Origin: Erinaceus europaeus
Lineage: Eukaryota; Chordata; Mammalia; Eulipotyphla; Erinaceidae
Length of the DNA stretch: 64,000 nt
Reading direction: 5' to 3'
Assembly: GCF_950295315.1 (NCBI RefSeq)
Contig: NC_080164.1
Location: 63,192,042-63,256,041 of the forward strand
The notes below the pieces were generated by a model that saw only the letters and a program-made list of their open reading frames with translations, did no database searches and was not told the origin of the DNA. Each line of letters begins with the position of its first letter. Position 1 is the first letter of the stretch. The translations under genes and the position numbers were made by a program. Positions 1 through 11,370 of this stretch are shown here, piece after piece.

Positions 1-171
1 CTCTGCAAAGAAAAAGAAAGAAAAAGCTGACTGGCCTTGGGCTACAGTAGTGAATGACGGTGCTCAGACTGCAATTCTTGCGTCTAGGCCAGTTTTTTGC
101 TGTCTCTGCCTTTCCTGGTTGGCATGGTGAATTCATTAAACAGGTTCTTTATTTCTTTTTCTTTTTATTTT

Positions 172-436
172 TTAGATTTTATTTATTTATTCCCTTTTTG
201 TTGCCCTTGTTGTTTTACTGTTGTAGTTATTATTGTTATTGATGTTGTCATTGTTGGATAGGACAGAGAGAAATGGAGCTAGGAGGGGAAAAGAAAGATA
301 GACACCTGCAGACCTGCTTCACCACCTGTAAATTGACTCCCCTACAGGTGGGGAGAAGGGGCTCAAACCAGGATCCTTACGCCAGTTCTTGCGCCTTGTG
401 CCACGTGCTCTTAACCCGCTGTGCTACTCCTGACTC
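172..436 (-). repeat. SINE-A
   Basis: Reverse-complement copy: T-rich end, 'cccttgttgttttactg' block, then 'gacctgcttcaccacctg' and the tRNA-like head ending near 436. It lies 34 bp from a copy in the opposite orientation. Confidence 0.85.
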
Positions 437-469
437 CTGACCACCAACCTTTTAAGGCATGATGGCTTA

Positions 470-707
470 AGGATTCAGGTTCGAGCCCCCCGCCCCCGTC
501 CCCCCCTCCCCACCTGCAGGGGAGTAGATTCACAGGCAGTGAAGCAGGTCTGCAGGTGTCTATCTTTCTCTCCCCCTCTCTGCCTTCCCCATCTCTCTCC
601 ATTTCTCTCTGTCCTATCCAACAACAACAACAGCAGCAGCAGCAATGGCAACAATAACAGTAATAACAAGGGCAACATAAATGGGAAAAGAAAAAAAAAA
701 CTAAGAA
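470..707 (+). repeat. SINE-A
   Basis: Plus copy with a degraded head. The 'gttcgagccccc' B box, pyrimidine tract and CAA/CAG-rich 3' half are clear. It forms an inverted pair with the copy at 172-436. Confidence 0.8.
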
Positions 708-1183
708 AAAACATGATCTGTATTCTGTCATACTTGAAATTGCTTTCCCAACTTCACGTGTGTTTGCCTTTTTCTCCAGAATTCTGTCAAATTAAGTGCA
801 GGGCTGCTGCCATGTGCTTTTATGCTTTTGACTCTTGTATCTAAGAAACTCTTAGCAATGTGCACTGGCTGACAGCAAAGGCCTTCCCTTTCCTTTGTGT
901 GCTCTTTGCATTTCCCTTTGCTCTTCTCATCTGACACATTTACAGCAAGGACAGGTGATTTTCTCTGAGCTGTATTGTAAGGAACTCCTGGCATGTGTGC
1001 TCTACTTGGTTTTTGTATTTATTTTAAGATAATATTTTTTAAATGAGCTCATCCTCAATTGGAAACCATAAAAATAGGAGGGAAGAGTTGTTGCTTTTCT
1101 CGCTCTCTCTCACCACAACTACAAATACCACTGTAGGAAGATTTTCTAGGAGTTTTCTATTTGTGAGCTCAATTTGTAAAACA

Positions 1184-1203
1184 TACACACACACACACAC
1201 ACA
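1184..1203. repeat. (CA)n microsatellite
   Basis: About ten CA units. Confidence 0.9.
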
Positions 1204-1390
1204 GTTTTAATGATACATATTTACAATGTTGTATTCAATTTTCCCCCAAAACATGAGTTTTGAAACTATTTCAAATAATTTTTAAATGTCATTTAAATGT
1301 CCATATACATTCTGTCCATTGAACACAATGGGCTTAAAGGTAAATTTTTTTTTTTTTTTTTAGTGGGGAGGACAAAAATTGTGATAGCGC

Positions 1391-1515
1391 AAGGGGTAGA
1401 TAGCATAATGGTTGTGCATAGAGACTCTCATGCCTGAAGCTTCAAAGTCCCAAGTTCAGTCCCCCATACCACCATAAACCAGAGATGAATAGTGTTCTTT
1501 TTTTGTTTTTAAAGA
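1391..1515 (+). repeat. SINE-C
   Basis: Contains 'agcataatggttgtgca', a tRNA-like B box 'gttcagtcccc' and 'ccaccataaaccagag'. Confidence 0.8.
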
Positions 1516-1994
1516 AGAATAAAAAAATTACAATAAACATATAAAATGTGGGAGCAGTGCTTTTATTTGTTTCTAATTTTTGTGTGTGTGACTAGACAAT
1601 CAGACTGTTTCATTTTATTTTTCAGATTGTTTCCTTATGCTAGATTTCATAAGTTGAATTATGGAAAAACAAGTGTGACTCTGAAAAAAAATTTGATAGA
1701 TGTTATAGAACATATAGGGGACACTGAGTTAATCTCCCCTCTGCTGACCAGCAGTGTGAGAAGCCCCATCAGAATTTCACTGTACGTTTCTCTGCCTACT
1801 CTGAATAGCATAGTAACATATGTGAGAATAAATAGCTTTCTATTAGTGTCTTTTTTTTTCCTTCAATTTTTTGCTACTTCATGCCTGCATGATTCTGCCT
1901 TTCCTTGTGAACTCTATTAATTAATTAACTTTGACAGCAGGGTTACCTCTGGGTTTTGATCTCTGTACAACAAATCCACACTCACAGTGGCTAT

Positions 1995-2185
1995 TTTTTA
2001 CCCTTTTTCTTTTATTTGATAACAGAGAAATCAAGAGGGGAGGGAGAGATAGAGAGGAAGAGAGAAACTTGCAGACCTGCTTCATGGATCATGAAGCTCC
2101 CCCCCCTCAAGGTGGTAAGTGGGGGCTTTGAACCCCGGTCTTTTCACCTGGTAACATGTGCCATCACCCATTCCCCTGTCTTATT
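1995..2185 (-). repeat. SINE-B
   Basis: Antisense SINE-B body ('cagacctgcttcatgg', 'tttgaaccccggtct'). First of three minus-strand SINEs in a row. Confidence 0.75.
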
Positions 2186-2204
2186 TTATTTTTATATTTA
2201 TTTA

Positions 2205-2320
2205 TTTATTTATTTTTACCAGAGCACTGTTCACCGCTGGCTTATGGTGGTGCACGGGACTTTGGAGCCTCAGGCAATAGAGTCTCTTTGCATAACCACT
2301 ATGCTATCTACCCCCACCCT
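2205..2320 (-). repeat. SINE-C
   Basis: Antisense SINE-C: 'accagagcactgttca' to 'cataaccactatgctatc', preceded by a TTTA run. Confidence 0.85.
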
Positions 2321-2329
2321 TATTTTATT

Positions 2330-2497
2330 TTTAAAATAGAGGGTCAGGGAGAAGAAGAGAGATACTGTAGCACTGCTCCACCATTAGTGAAGCTTCACCT
2401 CTGCATGCTGCTCCCATGTGGTGTATAGAGACTCTAACCCTGGCTCTTAGGTATTGGAAAGTATGTGATTTACCATGTGAGCTATCCCCCAGTCCCT
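2330..2497 (-). repeat. Old tRNA-derived SINE
   Basis: Degraded antisense copy: purine-rich stretch, 'actgctccaccattag', and a divergent tRNA-like head ending 'gagctatcccccagt'. Confidence 0.6.
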
Positions 2498-2799
2498 CTA
2501 TTATTGTTATTTCAGGTCCCAATGGGTGGAAAAATGTTGCCAATGTGATACTGCAGATAATTCCACATAAAGACCCTTCAGTTGTCTTTCTTGGGGGTGG
2601 ATAAAGACTAGGCAACAGTTTAACCAAACTGGGACTATTTTGCTATGATCACTCATTTTCAAGCAAAACATGGGAAAATGGATAATTTTATTCAAGATTG
2701 CTTTAACTGTTTTTTGTGCAGTCTGTGTTTTTGGAAGAGAGGCATTTGTGTTTTCAGAGTAGAATGGTTGGGAAAAATCTCACAAAAGATCAAGGATTT

Positions 2800-2896
2800 A
2801 GTTTGGGTTTGGTGGTGCTTAGGAATTGAACCTGGGACCTTAGAGCTTCAGGCATGAAAGTCTTTTGCATAACCATTATGCTGTCTCCCCAGCCCT
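2800..2896 (-). repeat. SINE-C (old)
   Basis: Antisense: 'aattgaacctgggacc' to 'cataaccattatgctgtc'. The distal part is missing. Confidence 0.75.
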
Positions 2897-2964
2897 TAAT
2901 GAATGTTTATTTAAAAATATTTATTAATTTGTGCAAAGGAGAATACCAGAGCATCACTCTGGCA

Positions 2965-3140
2965 CATCAGGCTGAGTGCTGACATTGCCATGCACAAAGA
3001 CCTGGCTTCAAATCCTCAGTTCCCACCTGTAACAGGGTGTTTTACGAGTGGTGGAGCAGTGCTGCAGGTCTCTCTCTTTCTCTCTCCTTATCTCACGCTC
3101 CCCTCTCAATTTCTCCCTTCTCTATCCAAAAATAAATCAA
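2965..3140 (+). repeat. SINE-B (old)
   Basis: Head 'gctgagtgctgacattg', body 'gtggtggagcagtgctgcag', pyrimidine tract, 'tatccaaaaataaat'. Confidence 0.7.
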
Positions 3141-3230
3141 TTATGTGTATTTATATGTATGTGTATTTTAAAAGTCAGCAGAAAATCTTTTGGCTGGAGG
3201 AAACATGTTTGGTACACGCCCTGGTGTGGT

Positions 3231-3402
3231 TCTTCTTCTTCTAGCGTTTGCCCTTCTTCCATAGCCAGTCAACAGGTCAGGTTGAAAGCTGTCAGGAGCT
3301 GCTTGTTGCTGGCTTTGAAAGTGACTGGGATCCATGTGGATTCAGTCGGCTAGGAAGGATCGTCAGTTTCCCCTATGAATGGGTACTCACGGGATGCACC
3401 AC
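3231..3402 (-). mobile_element. Short non-autonomous Vingi-type retroelement
   Basis: The first ~52 bp (plus strand 'tcttcttcttctagcgtttg' onward) match the 3' ends of the copies at 23908 and 56944. The remaining ~120 bp match no ORF sequence seen in those copies. An 8-bp direct repeat 'ggtgtggt' flanks it (3223-3230, 3403-3410). Vingi is a clade reported from hedgehog, and internally deleted non-autonomous derivatives have been described. I infer this is one: a 5' region joined to the common 3' end. Confidence 0.6.
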
Positions 3403-4095
3403 GGTGTGGTCCTTATAAGAGGGGATGGGCAGCATGGTTGTGCCCAACTCTTCCAGTGTACATTGTTTTCCTCTTTATTGGTATGATCTGTGGGGAATTT
3501 TTTTTTTCTCATGATGAACTTCTTAACAGTACTCCTGCAACAGTGTGACTAATTCCCTACTGAGACTGGGAGGGCCCCATGCGGGGAGGGGAAGGGTTGG
3601 TTGTGTCCTAATTATTAGAAACATTTCACTTGTCAGTTACAAAGGAGAATTGAGGCAGTTGCTTTTTCTTCTGAGGAGCCCAAAGATAAGGCTTTTTAAA
3701 GCCCACTCCTCCAAAGTCTGTGGTTACCAAAAGAAACTACAGAATGAGCAGTTAAATATGAAAGATGGATTCTTGATTTGGAGGGAATAGAGGAGTATCA
3801 CAGTGCAAGTCAAATCATCTTTTATCTAGATCTGTGGTGTATTTTGGGTGCATTCATGCTAATGCTTGGATGGTGATGGTTTTTACAGGAATTGTTCTTT
3901 TGTTATCTTGGAATGTTGGAGTCCTAGGAGATCACAGTGCATAGTGTGAATGGTTCTTTATGTGCCTTTCTGGAGAGGGAACTTGAGCTTACTGGTTCCC
4001 TGGACATTCTTGGTTTCTTCTTCTCCTCCTTCTCCTTCTTCTTCTTCTTTTAATTCAGTTAGGCAGCTTGAACTGAGAATCTATGTTCTTTTAAA

Positions 4096-4386
4096 ATTTT
4101 TTTTTTTAATATTTATTTTCCCTTTTGTTGCCCTTGTTGTTTTTTATTGTTGTTGTAATTATTATTGTTGTTGTTATTGATGTTGTCATTGTTGGATAGG
4201 ACAGAGAGAAATAGGAAGAGGAGGGGAAGACGGAGAGGGGGAGAGAAAGATAGACAACTGCAGACTTGCTTCACCGCCTGTGAAGCAACGCCCCTGCAGG
4301 TGGGGAGCTGGAGGTTCGAACCAGGATTCTTACGCTGGTCCTTCTGCTTTGCACCACGTGCGCTTAACCTGCTGCGCTACCGCCCT
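4096..4386 (-). repeat. SINE-A
   Basis: Full antisense copy from T-rich end to 'gctgcgctaccgccc'. Confidence 0.9.
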
Positions 4387-4419
4387 TCTGCCCCTGCTTC
4401 ATTTGTTCACTCCTTCGCT

Positions 4420-4458
4420 CATTCATTCATTCATTCATTCACTCACTCATTCATTCAT
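4420..4458. repeat. (ATTC)n microsatellite
   Basis: ATTC/ACTC units, then 'atatttactgaatgccta', a motif common at the end of ancient mammalian repeats. Confidence 0.8.
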
Positions 4459-5177
4459 ATTTACTGAATGCCTACCATGTGCTAAGAAGTATGGTAAGCG
4501 GTAAAGTACTTCCTACTTTCAGCCACCAGCCTTGCCACTTTCATCTTCTGTTATCCTTATACCCCTCATCCTTTGGATGAGTCCTAGAAAAATGTGGTCT
4601 GGGGTTGACAACTTTCATTAGCCTGGCCCCAGCTGCACCTACACACATGCAACCTTGAAGCCCTGGTGCCCTCTGCTGATTCCTATGTTCCCTTCCTAGA
4701 GTGTCTCCTACCTCGATTTTCCTCTCCAGTCTGTTAACCCTATGCTCATTTTCCAAGATCTACTTGAATAGTGCATACTTTAAGGTCATGTACAAGCTCA
4801 GCCTTGTCTCACTGAGCATAATTGTGGGTATGATGATCTGCTTGAGTGATAACCAACTAGAGTTGAGCCTGTTGATATCTGTGACTGTTCCATTCATTTT
4901 TGTATCATGACAGTGATGGATGAAGAATAAAATGCCACTGAGGGCAATAGAATGGGGGAGAAAATGAAAGAAAAACAAACCTACGTTCCATAATTCCATG
5001 ACTCATAAAACATAGATGCCTTCTAAAACTGAATTTTACATGGTCAGAGTTACTATGTATCTTGCTTTTTTTCCCCCATTAGTATTAATATATTTTATTG
5101 TGTCCAGAAATTGCTAATAGAATTTTAGTAACATTTATAGATTATATAGTCAATTCCTTCATAAAAAGATGAAGTTT

Positions 5178-5457
5178 TTTTTTAAACTTTATTTATTTTT
5201 TCCCTTTTGTTGCCCTTGTTATCGTCATTGTTGTTATTGTTATTGTTGTTATTGCTGTCATTATTGTTGGATAGGACAGAGAGAAATGGAGAGAGGAAGG
5301 GAAGACAGAAAGGGGGAGAGAAAATTAGACACCTGCAGACCTGCTTCACCACCTGTGAAGTGACCCCTCTGCAGGTGTGAGCCGGGGGCTCGAACCAGGA
5401 TCCTTACCTTGCGCTTTGCACCATGTGCGCTTAACCCACTGCACTACCGCCAAACTC
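5178..5457 (-). repeat. SINE-A
   Basis: Antisense full-length copy. A T-run with 'gag' occurs on both sides, suggesting a T-rich target site. Confidence 0.9.
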
Positions 5458-5485
5458 CTGGAGTTTTTTTTTCTTAAGACTTACT

Positions 5486-5579
5486 TAGGATGGGGGACCT
5501 GGCGTAGTGGTTACACAGAGTCTAATGCTTGATGCTCCAAAGTCCCAGGTTCAATCCAGAGCTGAGCAGAGCTCTGATA

Positions 5580-5618
<39 letters not shown>

Positions 5619-5621
5619 ATG
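5486..5621 (+). repeat. SINE-C with (TAAA)n tail
   Basis: Shortened SINE-C ending in a pure TAAA run at about 5579-5621. Confidence 0.75.
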
Positions 5622-5625
5622 AATG

Positions 5626-5850
5626 GAGGGGGCAGCTGGTAGTGTACCTGGTTAAGCACACACAATGCCCTGCACAAGGATGTGGGTTCAAGCCTCTAGT
5701 CTGCACCTGTAGGGGGAGAAAGCTTTATGAGTGCTGAAGCAGAGTTGCAGGTGTCTCTCTGTCTCTTTCCCTCTCTCTATCTTCCTCTTCCCTCTCACTT
5801 TCTCTCTATCTCTACCCAGTAATAAATAAAACTATTTTTAAAAAAAAATA
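5626..5850 (+). repeat. SINE-B
   Basis: Plus copy inserted directly behind the TAAA tail. Ends 'cagtaataaataaaact'. Confidence 0.8.
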
Positions 5851-5857
5851 AGGGGCT

Positions 5858-5982
5858 CATTTATTAATCAAAGAGAAAGGTATCAGAGCTACATTCTGAC
5901 ATATGCAGTACAGGGGATCAAATTTGGGACCTAGTGTTAGCAAGTCTGGCACACTGCTCCCTGCATTATCTCCTAGGCTGCC
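5858..5982 (-). repeat. SINE-D (old)
   Basis: Antisense, about 20% diverged by eye: 'agagctacattctgacat', 'gggatcaaatttgggacc'. Confidence 0.6.
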
Positions 5983-6218
5983 TTTTCAAAATTGTTGGCT
6001 ATTTATGTTATTTTGATTTTTTGTATGATAAAAAAGCCACAGAATGTATTTGTGCTTTAATCTTTGTCTCTTATGACTTCCTTATAGGTGAATTCTCAGG
6101 AGTATAATTGGTAGATTAGAGAATAGTAGTGCTGTTAAGATTTGAGAAATAATGACACCTTGATTCCCAGAAAGATTATACCAGTTTTTACTCCCATATG
6201 CTGTTTTAAGTAGCTGGG

Positions 6219-6800
6219 TTTTTTTTTTTTTTTTTTTTTAAGTTTTAATGTAGATGGAGGCAAGAAACTTCAGCGACCTCCTAGTTGACTATGGCTTCAT
6301 TTTTGAGGGAAGGGCACACTTTCTTCTGGTAGAAGCCAGGATGTGGGAAAAGGCATATTGTGGTGTCACCTGGGGCTGAGAGCTTGGCTTTCAGTGACAG
6401 AGCCCAGTGCTGTCAGCACAGCTGCCTTTTTCCAGACAGGACTCCGGAGTCCCTCAGAGAGGCTGCGAGCTTTCTGAAGCAGGAGTGAACAAAGCTGCTT
6501 GCTGACCTCTGGGCACAGGACTCTAGGCAGTGCTCCACTAGCCACTCATCATCCATTAACAAAGAACTCAACTCATTGAGAAGCTCCTCTGGCTTTATAA
6601 AGGCTTCCAGGAATGAAAGGAAAGCAGAGGGTGGACAAGACATTTGCTGTGGTGGTGTGTTCAGTGTGGGGGAGGTCACTACTGTGCATTCATCTGCATG
6701 AGCCTTCTGGACAGTTAAGCCCAGGAGCAAATGTGGGTACCAGGAGGTTAGTCATTTGTCTGGTGGGGAAGACACACCAGCCTGGAAACTGAACTTAATG
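6219..6800 (-). pseudogene. Processed pseudogene, parent gene not identified
   Basis: On the minus strand a ~20-nt A-tail (plus-strand T run about 6219-6239) follows an ATTAAA polyadenylation signal. Upstream, an open frame of ~105 codons (6413-6730) does not overlap any SINE. Its translation has a normal amino-acid mix, with 'KPEELLNELSSLLMDDEW' and a Cys-rich segment 'EHCLESC' near the end, unlike the low-complexity SINE translations elsewhere. Tail, signal and lack of introns fit a retrotransposed mRNA 3' part. I could not name the parent and found no clear TSD. The 5' boundary is approximate. Alternative: unique intronic DNA with a chance frame. Confidence 0.5.
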
Positions 6801-6914
6801 GTTCTTGGATAGATATAGCTTTTGAAAACTGGATCTGTTGTTTTATTTTATTCTATTTTATTTTATTTACTGTACATGAGAAAACAAACTCTCAGAGGTG
6901 TAAAGGACTTTGTA

Positions 6915-7120
6915 GGGGCCAGGTGGTGGCACACCTGGTTGAGCGCACATGTTACTCTATGTAAGGACCTGGGTTCGAACCCCTTCGAACCCCCAGTCTC
7001 CACTTGCTGGGGGAAAGCTTGGCGAGGGGTGAAGCAGGGATGCAGGTGTCTCTCTATCTCCCCCTACTGTCTTGATTTCTGACTGTCTCTATCCAATAAA
7101 TAAAGATAATGAAAGTTTAA
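6915..7120 (+). repeat. SINE-B
   Basis: Starts 'ggggccaggtggtggcac'. It has a small internal repeat at the B box ('gaaccccttcgaaccc') and ends 'ccaataaataaagataat'. Confidence 0.9.
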
Positions 7121-7144
7121 AAATAAATTATTTTTTTAAAAAGG

Positions 7145-7280
7145 GACTTTTGGATGGTGGTAGAAAGCATAATGGTTATGTAAAGAGACTGTCATGCCTG
7201 TGGCTTCAATGTCCCAGGTTCAATTCCCTGTACCACCATAAGCCAGAACTAAGTAGTACTCTGGTTAAAAAAAAAAAACA
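7145..7280 (+). repeat. SINE-C
   Basis: Complete copy ending 'ctctggtt' plus A-tail. Confidence 0.85.
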
Positions 7281-7869
7281 AATTTAGTACATATGGATGC
7301 TTCATCTACAGCCAGGCAGCCAGAGTGTGAGTGTGGGAGTTCGGGTCACGTTCAGAGGAGTACAAGAAGAAAGAGGGAATCTAAGCTTTCTGGCAATGGG
7401 TACCAGGGATCTGTAGGGCTGTATCTTATTCAAAATTTCTTCTTTTGGTTTTAGGTTGTATTAGCCAGACTAAGAACACCAGACTACTTAGGGTCATAGT
7501 GAATTCCTGTATGTTGAGGGACTCAGAGTCAGGGATAGCACCCTAAAAAAGATCTAGACAGCTGTTGGGGTGGAGCAGATGGTCCTCAGAGTCTCCTATG
7601 GCCATTCTAGTCTGGTTCTGAGTTGCCACTGCCACTGCAGAAACCTCTTTCTGGGCTCATTCATAGAAGAAAGATTAGAGGAACTGTTTTACTTTATTTT
7701 ATTTTACTGGCACACTAGTATTGGGGGACATAGTCATTTTAGCAGTATTTTCACTACTGTTACTGCTGGGAGGTGGGATTGTGGGTGATTCTGATTTTTT
7801 GTTGTTGTTCTTTCTTGTATTTATTTTATCTGTAGAACCAAACAAATTATGTTTATATTAATGATAAGC

Positions 7870-8120
7870 AGGTGCCAGTAAATAGCTTACCAGATATCTC
7901 ACCTGGTAAAGCGCACACTTCATTATGTATGATGACCCAAGTTCAAGCCCCAGTCACCACCACATAGGAGTGTTATGCAAAAGAGAAGCTTTGCTAGCTT
8001 TTTGCTAGCTTTGTTAGCTTTGTGGTGCTTGTCCTTCTCCTTCTGCCTCTCTCTCACCCTCTGTCTGAGATTAGAAGGGAAGAAAATAAAGTCCAGTAGG
8101 AGCAGTGGAACTATACAGGT
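7870..8120 (+). repeat. Old tRNA-derived SINE
   Basis: 'aagttcaagccccagtca' B box, pyrimidine tract, AATAAA near 8090. It holds a local 'ttgctagcttt' triplication around 7990-8020. Confidence 0.6.
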
Positions 8121-8159
8121 ACAAACCCTCAGTAAATGAAAAACAAAAAAAGTAATAGT

Positions 8160-8310
8160 CTAGGAGGGGGCTCAGTGGATTATAAAGTGTTTAACTCTCA
8201 AGAATGAGTTTGATTCCTGGCCTTGCATGTGCCAGAGTAATGCTCTGGTCCTCTCTTACATAAATAAATTAATTAATTAATCAATTAATTAATCAACTAA
8301 TTAATTAAAT
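8160..8310 (+). repeat. SINE-D (old) with (TTAA)n
   Basis: Diverged plus copy. The tail has expanded into TTAA/TCAA units at 8265-8310. Confidence 0.65.
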
Positions 8311-8607
8311 CCTTTTAAGAGACAAAAAATAAAGCAAGTTAAACCCAATAGCTATACCCTACTAGGTCAGCTTTTATGAGTAGCTACTCTGGATGGTGAT
8401 GTGGCTTCTATGAGATGAACAAATTGTGACCCTTGCTCTTAAGGAACTTACAACCTAATGTGGAGGGGGTGGTCTAACAAAACATGATACAAGTTGGAAG
8501 GAGACTCTGTTAGTGCTAAGAGAGTACTGCAAGGTTTGTGGAGGGTGTCCATATGCTATAACCCTTCTTCTAAGAGATTCAGGGAAGGACTTAATGAAGA
8601 GATGAGC

Positions 8608-8896
8608 TCTGGGGCGGTGGTGCACCCAGATAAGCACACATATCACCATGCACAACAATCTGGGTTCGAGTCCCTACTCTCTACCTGTGGTATGGATGCT
8701 TCACAAGTGGTAAAGCATGTTGGCAGGTGTCTGTCTTTCTCTCTTTCTCTCTATCTGCCCTTCCCTCTCATTTTCTCTCTGTTCTATCAAATAAAAATAA
8801 AATAGAAAAAAATGTCTGCCAGGATCAGTGGATTTGTAGTGCTAGCACTAAGCACCAGTGATAACCCTAGAGGCAAAATAAACAAATAAATAAATA
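8608..8896 (+). repeat. SINE-A, long-tail form
   Basis: Plus copy retaining the 3' tail module 'gatcagtggatttgtagt' and ending in an AAAT run. Confidence 0.8.
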
Positions 8897-9115
8897 GGGG
8901 GCTGGGTGGTGGTGCACCTGGTTGAGTGCATGTATTACAATGCGCAAAGATACAGGTTCGAGCCCCTGGTCCCCACCTGCAGGGGAAAAGCTTTGAGAGT
9001 GGTGAAGCAGTACTGCAGGTGTCTCTCTATCTCTCTCCCTCTCTATCACCCCTTTCCCTCTTGATTTCTGGCTGTCCTTATCCAATAAATAAAGATTTTA
9101 AATAAATAAATAAAC
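8897..9115 (+). repeat. SINE-B
   Basis: Inserted into the tail of the preceding SINE. Head 'ggggctgggtggtggtgc', tail 'ccaataaataaagatttt'. Confidence 0.9.
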
Positions 9116-9144
9116 GGAGAGTAGCTCTGGATCTGGGGCTAGAA

Positions 9145-9345
9145 CAGTGGTTCTCAGTCAGGGCCAGTCATGCAGCCAGGGGACAAAAATGTCTCCAGAC
9201 TTGGGATGGTTCTGGGGTGGAGGGAGTGCTACTGGCATCTACAGTGTTGATCCCAGGGCCCTGATGAACATCCTACAAAATTCAGGACAGCCTCTCCACA
9301 ACAGTTATCCAGATCCAAATGTCTATAGTACTAACAGTGTTCGCC
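9145..9345 (+). mobile_element. MER5A-like DNA transposon fossil
   Basis: 'cagtggttctcagtca', 'tgctactggcatctacag', 'acatcctacaaaattcagg' and 'acagcctctccacaac' follow the MER5A consensus (non-autonomous hAT-Charlie element) as I know it. Confidence 0.8.
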
Positions 9346-9384
9346 TCCTCCTCCTCTCTTCCTCAGTTCCACTCCCCCCCCCCC

Positions 9385-9663
9385 AATTGCCACCAGTTGT
9401 CACTGGGGCTCAGTGCCAGCACAATCCACTGCTCCCAGCAGCAAGTTTTCCCTTTTCTTTTTTCTTTTATTTGATAAGACAGAGAAATTGAAAGGTAAAG
9501 GGGAAATAGAGAGGCAGAGAGACAGATATTTGCAATGCTGCTTCTCTGTTCATGAAGCACCCCACACATATATACACACACACACAGGTGGGGAGCAGGG
9601 GCTTGAACCCAGATTCTTGCACTTAGTAATATGTACACTCAACTGGATGTACCACTTCCTGGT
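9385..9663 (-). repeat. SINE-A, long-tail form (old)
   Basis: Antisense tail module, then body. An ACAC/ATAC run (about 9567-9586) interrupts the body. Confidence 0.75.
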
Positions 9664-9756
9664 TTCAAAGCTTCTAGCTAATCTAATGATTTAGGAACCT
9701 CTGTAGGATTTTGTCAGACAAAAACTGAGTAAAGACTGGGTAAAAGAAATGATTAG

Positions 9757-10044
9757 GGAGTCGGGCGGTAGCACAGCAGGTTAAGCACACGTGGCGCAAA
9801 GCACAAGGACTGGCGTAGTGATCCCGGTTCAAGCCCCGGGCTCCCCACCTGCAGGGGAGTCGCTTCACAAGCGGTGAAGCAGATCTGCAGGTGTCTATCT
9901 TTCTCTCCCCCTCTGTCTAACCCTCCTCTCTCCATTTCTCTTTGTCCTATCCAACAACGACGACATCAATAACAACAACAATAATAACTACAGCAATAAA
10001 ACAACAAGGGCAACAAAAGGGAATAAGTATTTTTTTAAAAAAGG
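9757..10044 (+). repeat. SINE-A
   Basis: Complete copy, TSD 'aatgattag' at 9748-9756 and 10045-10053. Confidence 0.92.
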
Positions 10045-10053
10045 AATGATTAG

Positions 10054-10209
10054 AGGGCAGGGGTAGATAGCATAATGGTTATGAAAAAGTCTCTCATGCC
10101 TGAAGCTCCAGGTTCAATCCCCTGCTCTACTATAAGCCAGAGCTCATTAGTACTCTGGTAAAAAAAAAAAAAAAAAAAAAGGAAGGAAGGAAGGAAGGAA
10201 GGAAGGAAG
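10054..10209 (+). repeat. SINE-C with (GGAA)n tail
   Basis: Abuts the previous SINE. The A-tail runs into GGAA units. 'aatgatt' recurs at about 10222, so two insertions used the same target. Confidence 0.85.
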
Positions 10210-10410
10210 AAATAAGAAAGGAATGATTGATGATTGGTAGAGCACACACCATGGCAGAAATGCAGGAATTAGTGGGGGGTATCTGAAGCTTGTGGGGTGG
10301 GCTGTGTCTAGATGGCAGAACTCACGGCCAGCAGCTTGGATATTTTTATGAAGTCCATGGAAGAATTCTGAGCCATGAACACAGTGGTTGCTCTATCAAG
10401 AATGATGTTA

Positions 10411-10600
10411 GGGGCTTGGAGAGATAGCTACCAGATAGGGTGCCTGCCTTGCTATGCCCAAGACCTAAGTTCAAGTCATGGCACTACATAGGGGGTTCCA
10501 TAGCACTGGAGGAAGCTATGTCTAAAAAGTGGACTCAGGAGCTATAAATCAGGTATGTAAAAGGTCCCAGTTTCAAAAAATAAAAAAGAACAATAGAAAC
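10411..10600 (+). repeat. SINE-E (old)
   Basis: 'ggggcttggagagatagc' head, 'aagttcaagtcatggca' B box, degraded body. Confidence 0.55.
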
Positions 10601-11064
10601 AAAGAAAGAAATTGGTGTCAGTTTTTGTCCACAGCTTTACCTTGTGGCGTGTTCATCTGCACACACACAGAAACTAAAACACGCCCGTTTTCCTGTTTTC
10701 CACCCTAGTCTGTCCATTCTTTGTTCTCTACATGCATCTGAAGGAAAGCTTTGTCAGCACTCTGCCTTGCTGACCTCTAATTCCCATATGCTGGTGACAA
10801 AGGGATACAGAGGGAAAAAAAAAATTCAGCCACTCTGTTTCCTGCTGCTATTTCCAGGAATATCCCATGGCCTGGAATGATTGTCCATGTCTGTTCTGAT
10901 GGCTTGGCTTGGCTTCTCAGAACTGCACCTTCACACTATCTCAGGATGCAGGGAATAGTGGGGGAGGGAGCAGGCAGTGCGTGCTCTGGGGCACCCACAC
11001 AGGGCAAACAGCAGGGCGGAGCCCAGGGCTAGACCTGGGTCAGGCTAGAGTCCAGAGCATTTGA

Positions 11065-11370
11065 GGGGTCCGGGTGGTGGTGCAACTGGTTGAGCACACC
11101 TGTTACCTTGTGCACAGACCAGGGTTTGAGCCCCTGCACTCTAACTGCAAGGGGGCGCTTCATGAGTGGTGAAGCATATCTGCAGGTGTCCTTCTCTCTC
11201 CTTTTAGTCCTCCCCACTTCAATTTCTCTCTGTCCTATCCAATAAAAACAGAAAGGAAGAAGGAAAGAAAGAAAAGCTTCTTTTTTTTTTTTTAACACTA
11301 CTGGGAGCAGTGTAGCAATAATCCTGGTGGCAACAAAAGAAAGAAAGGGAGAGAGAGAGAGACAGAGAGA
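11065..11370 (+). repeat. SINE-A, long-tail form
   Basis: Plus copy. The tail module 'ctgggagcagtgtagcaa' follows a T run, and it ends in GAAA/GA-rich sequence. Confidence 0.75.

Noticed and set aside
411..731. Open frames containing LLLLDRTERNGERRGRQRGGEKDR-type translations (here and at about 4165, 15976, 19882, 27404, 49114, 58802)
   Set aside because: They are antisense or sense translations of SINE-A copies. The same peptide recurs wherever a copy lies, so they are not genes.
9757..9840. tRNA gene (A and B boxes)
   Set aside because: The boxes belong to a SINE-A head, which has no cloverleaf 3' half and is repeated dozens of times here.
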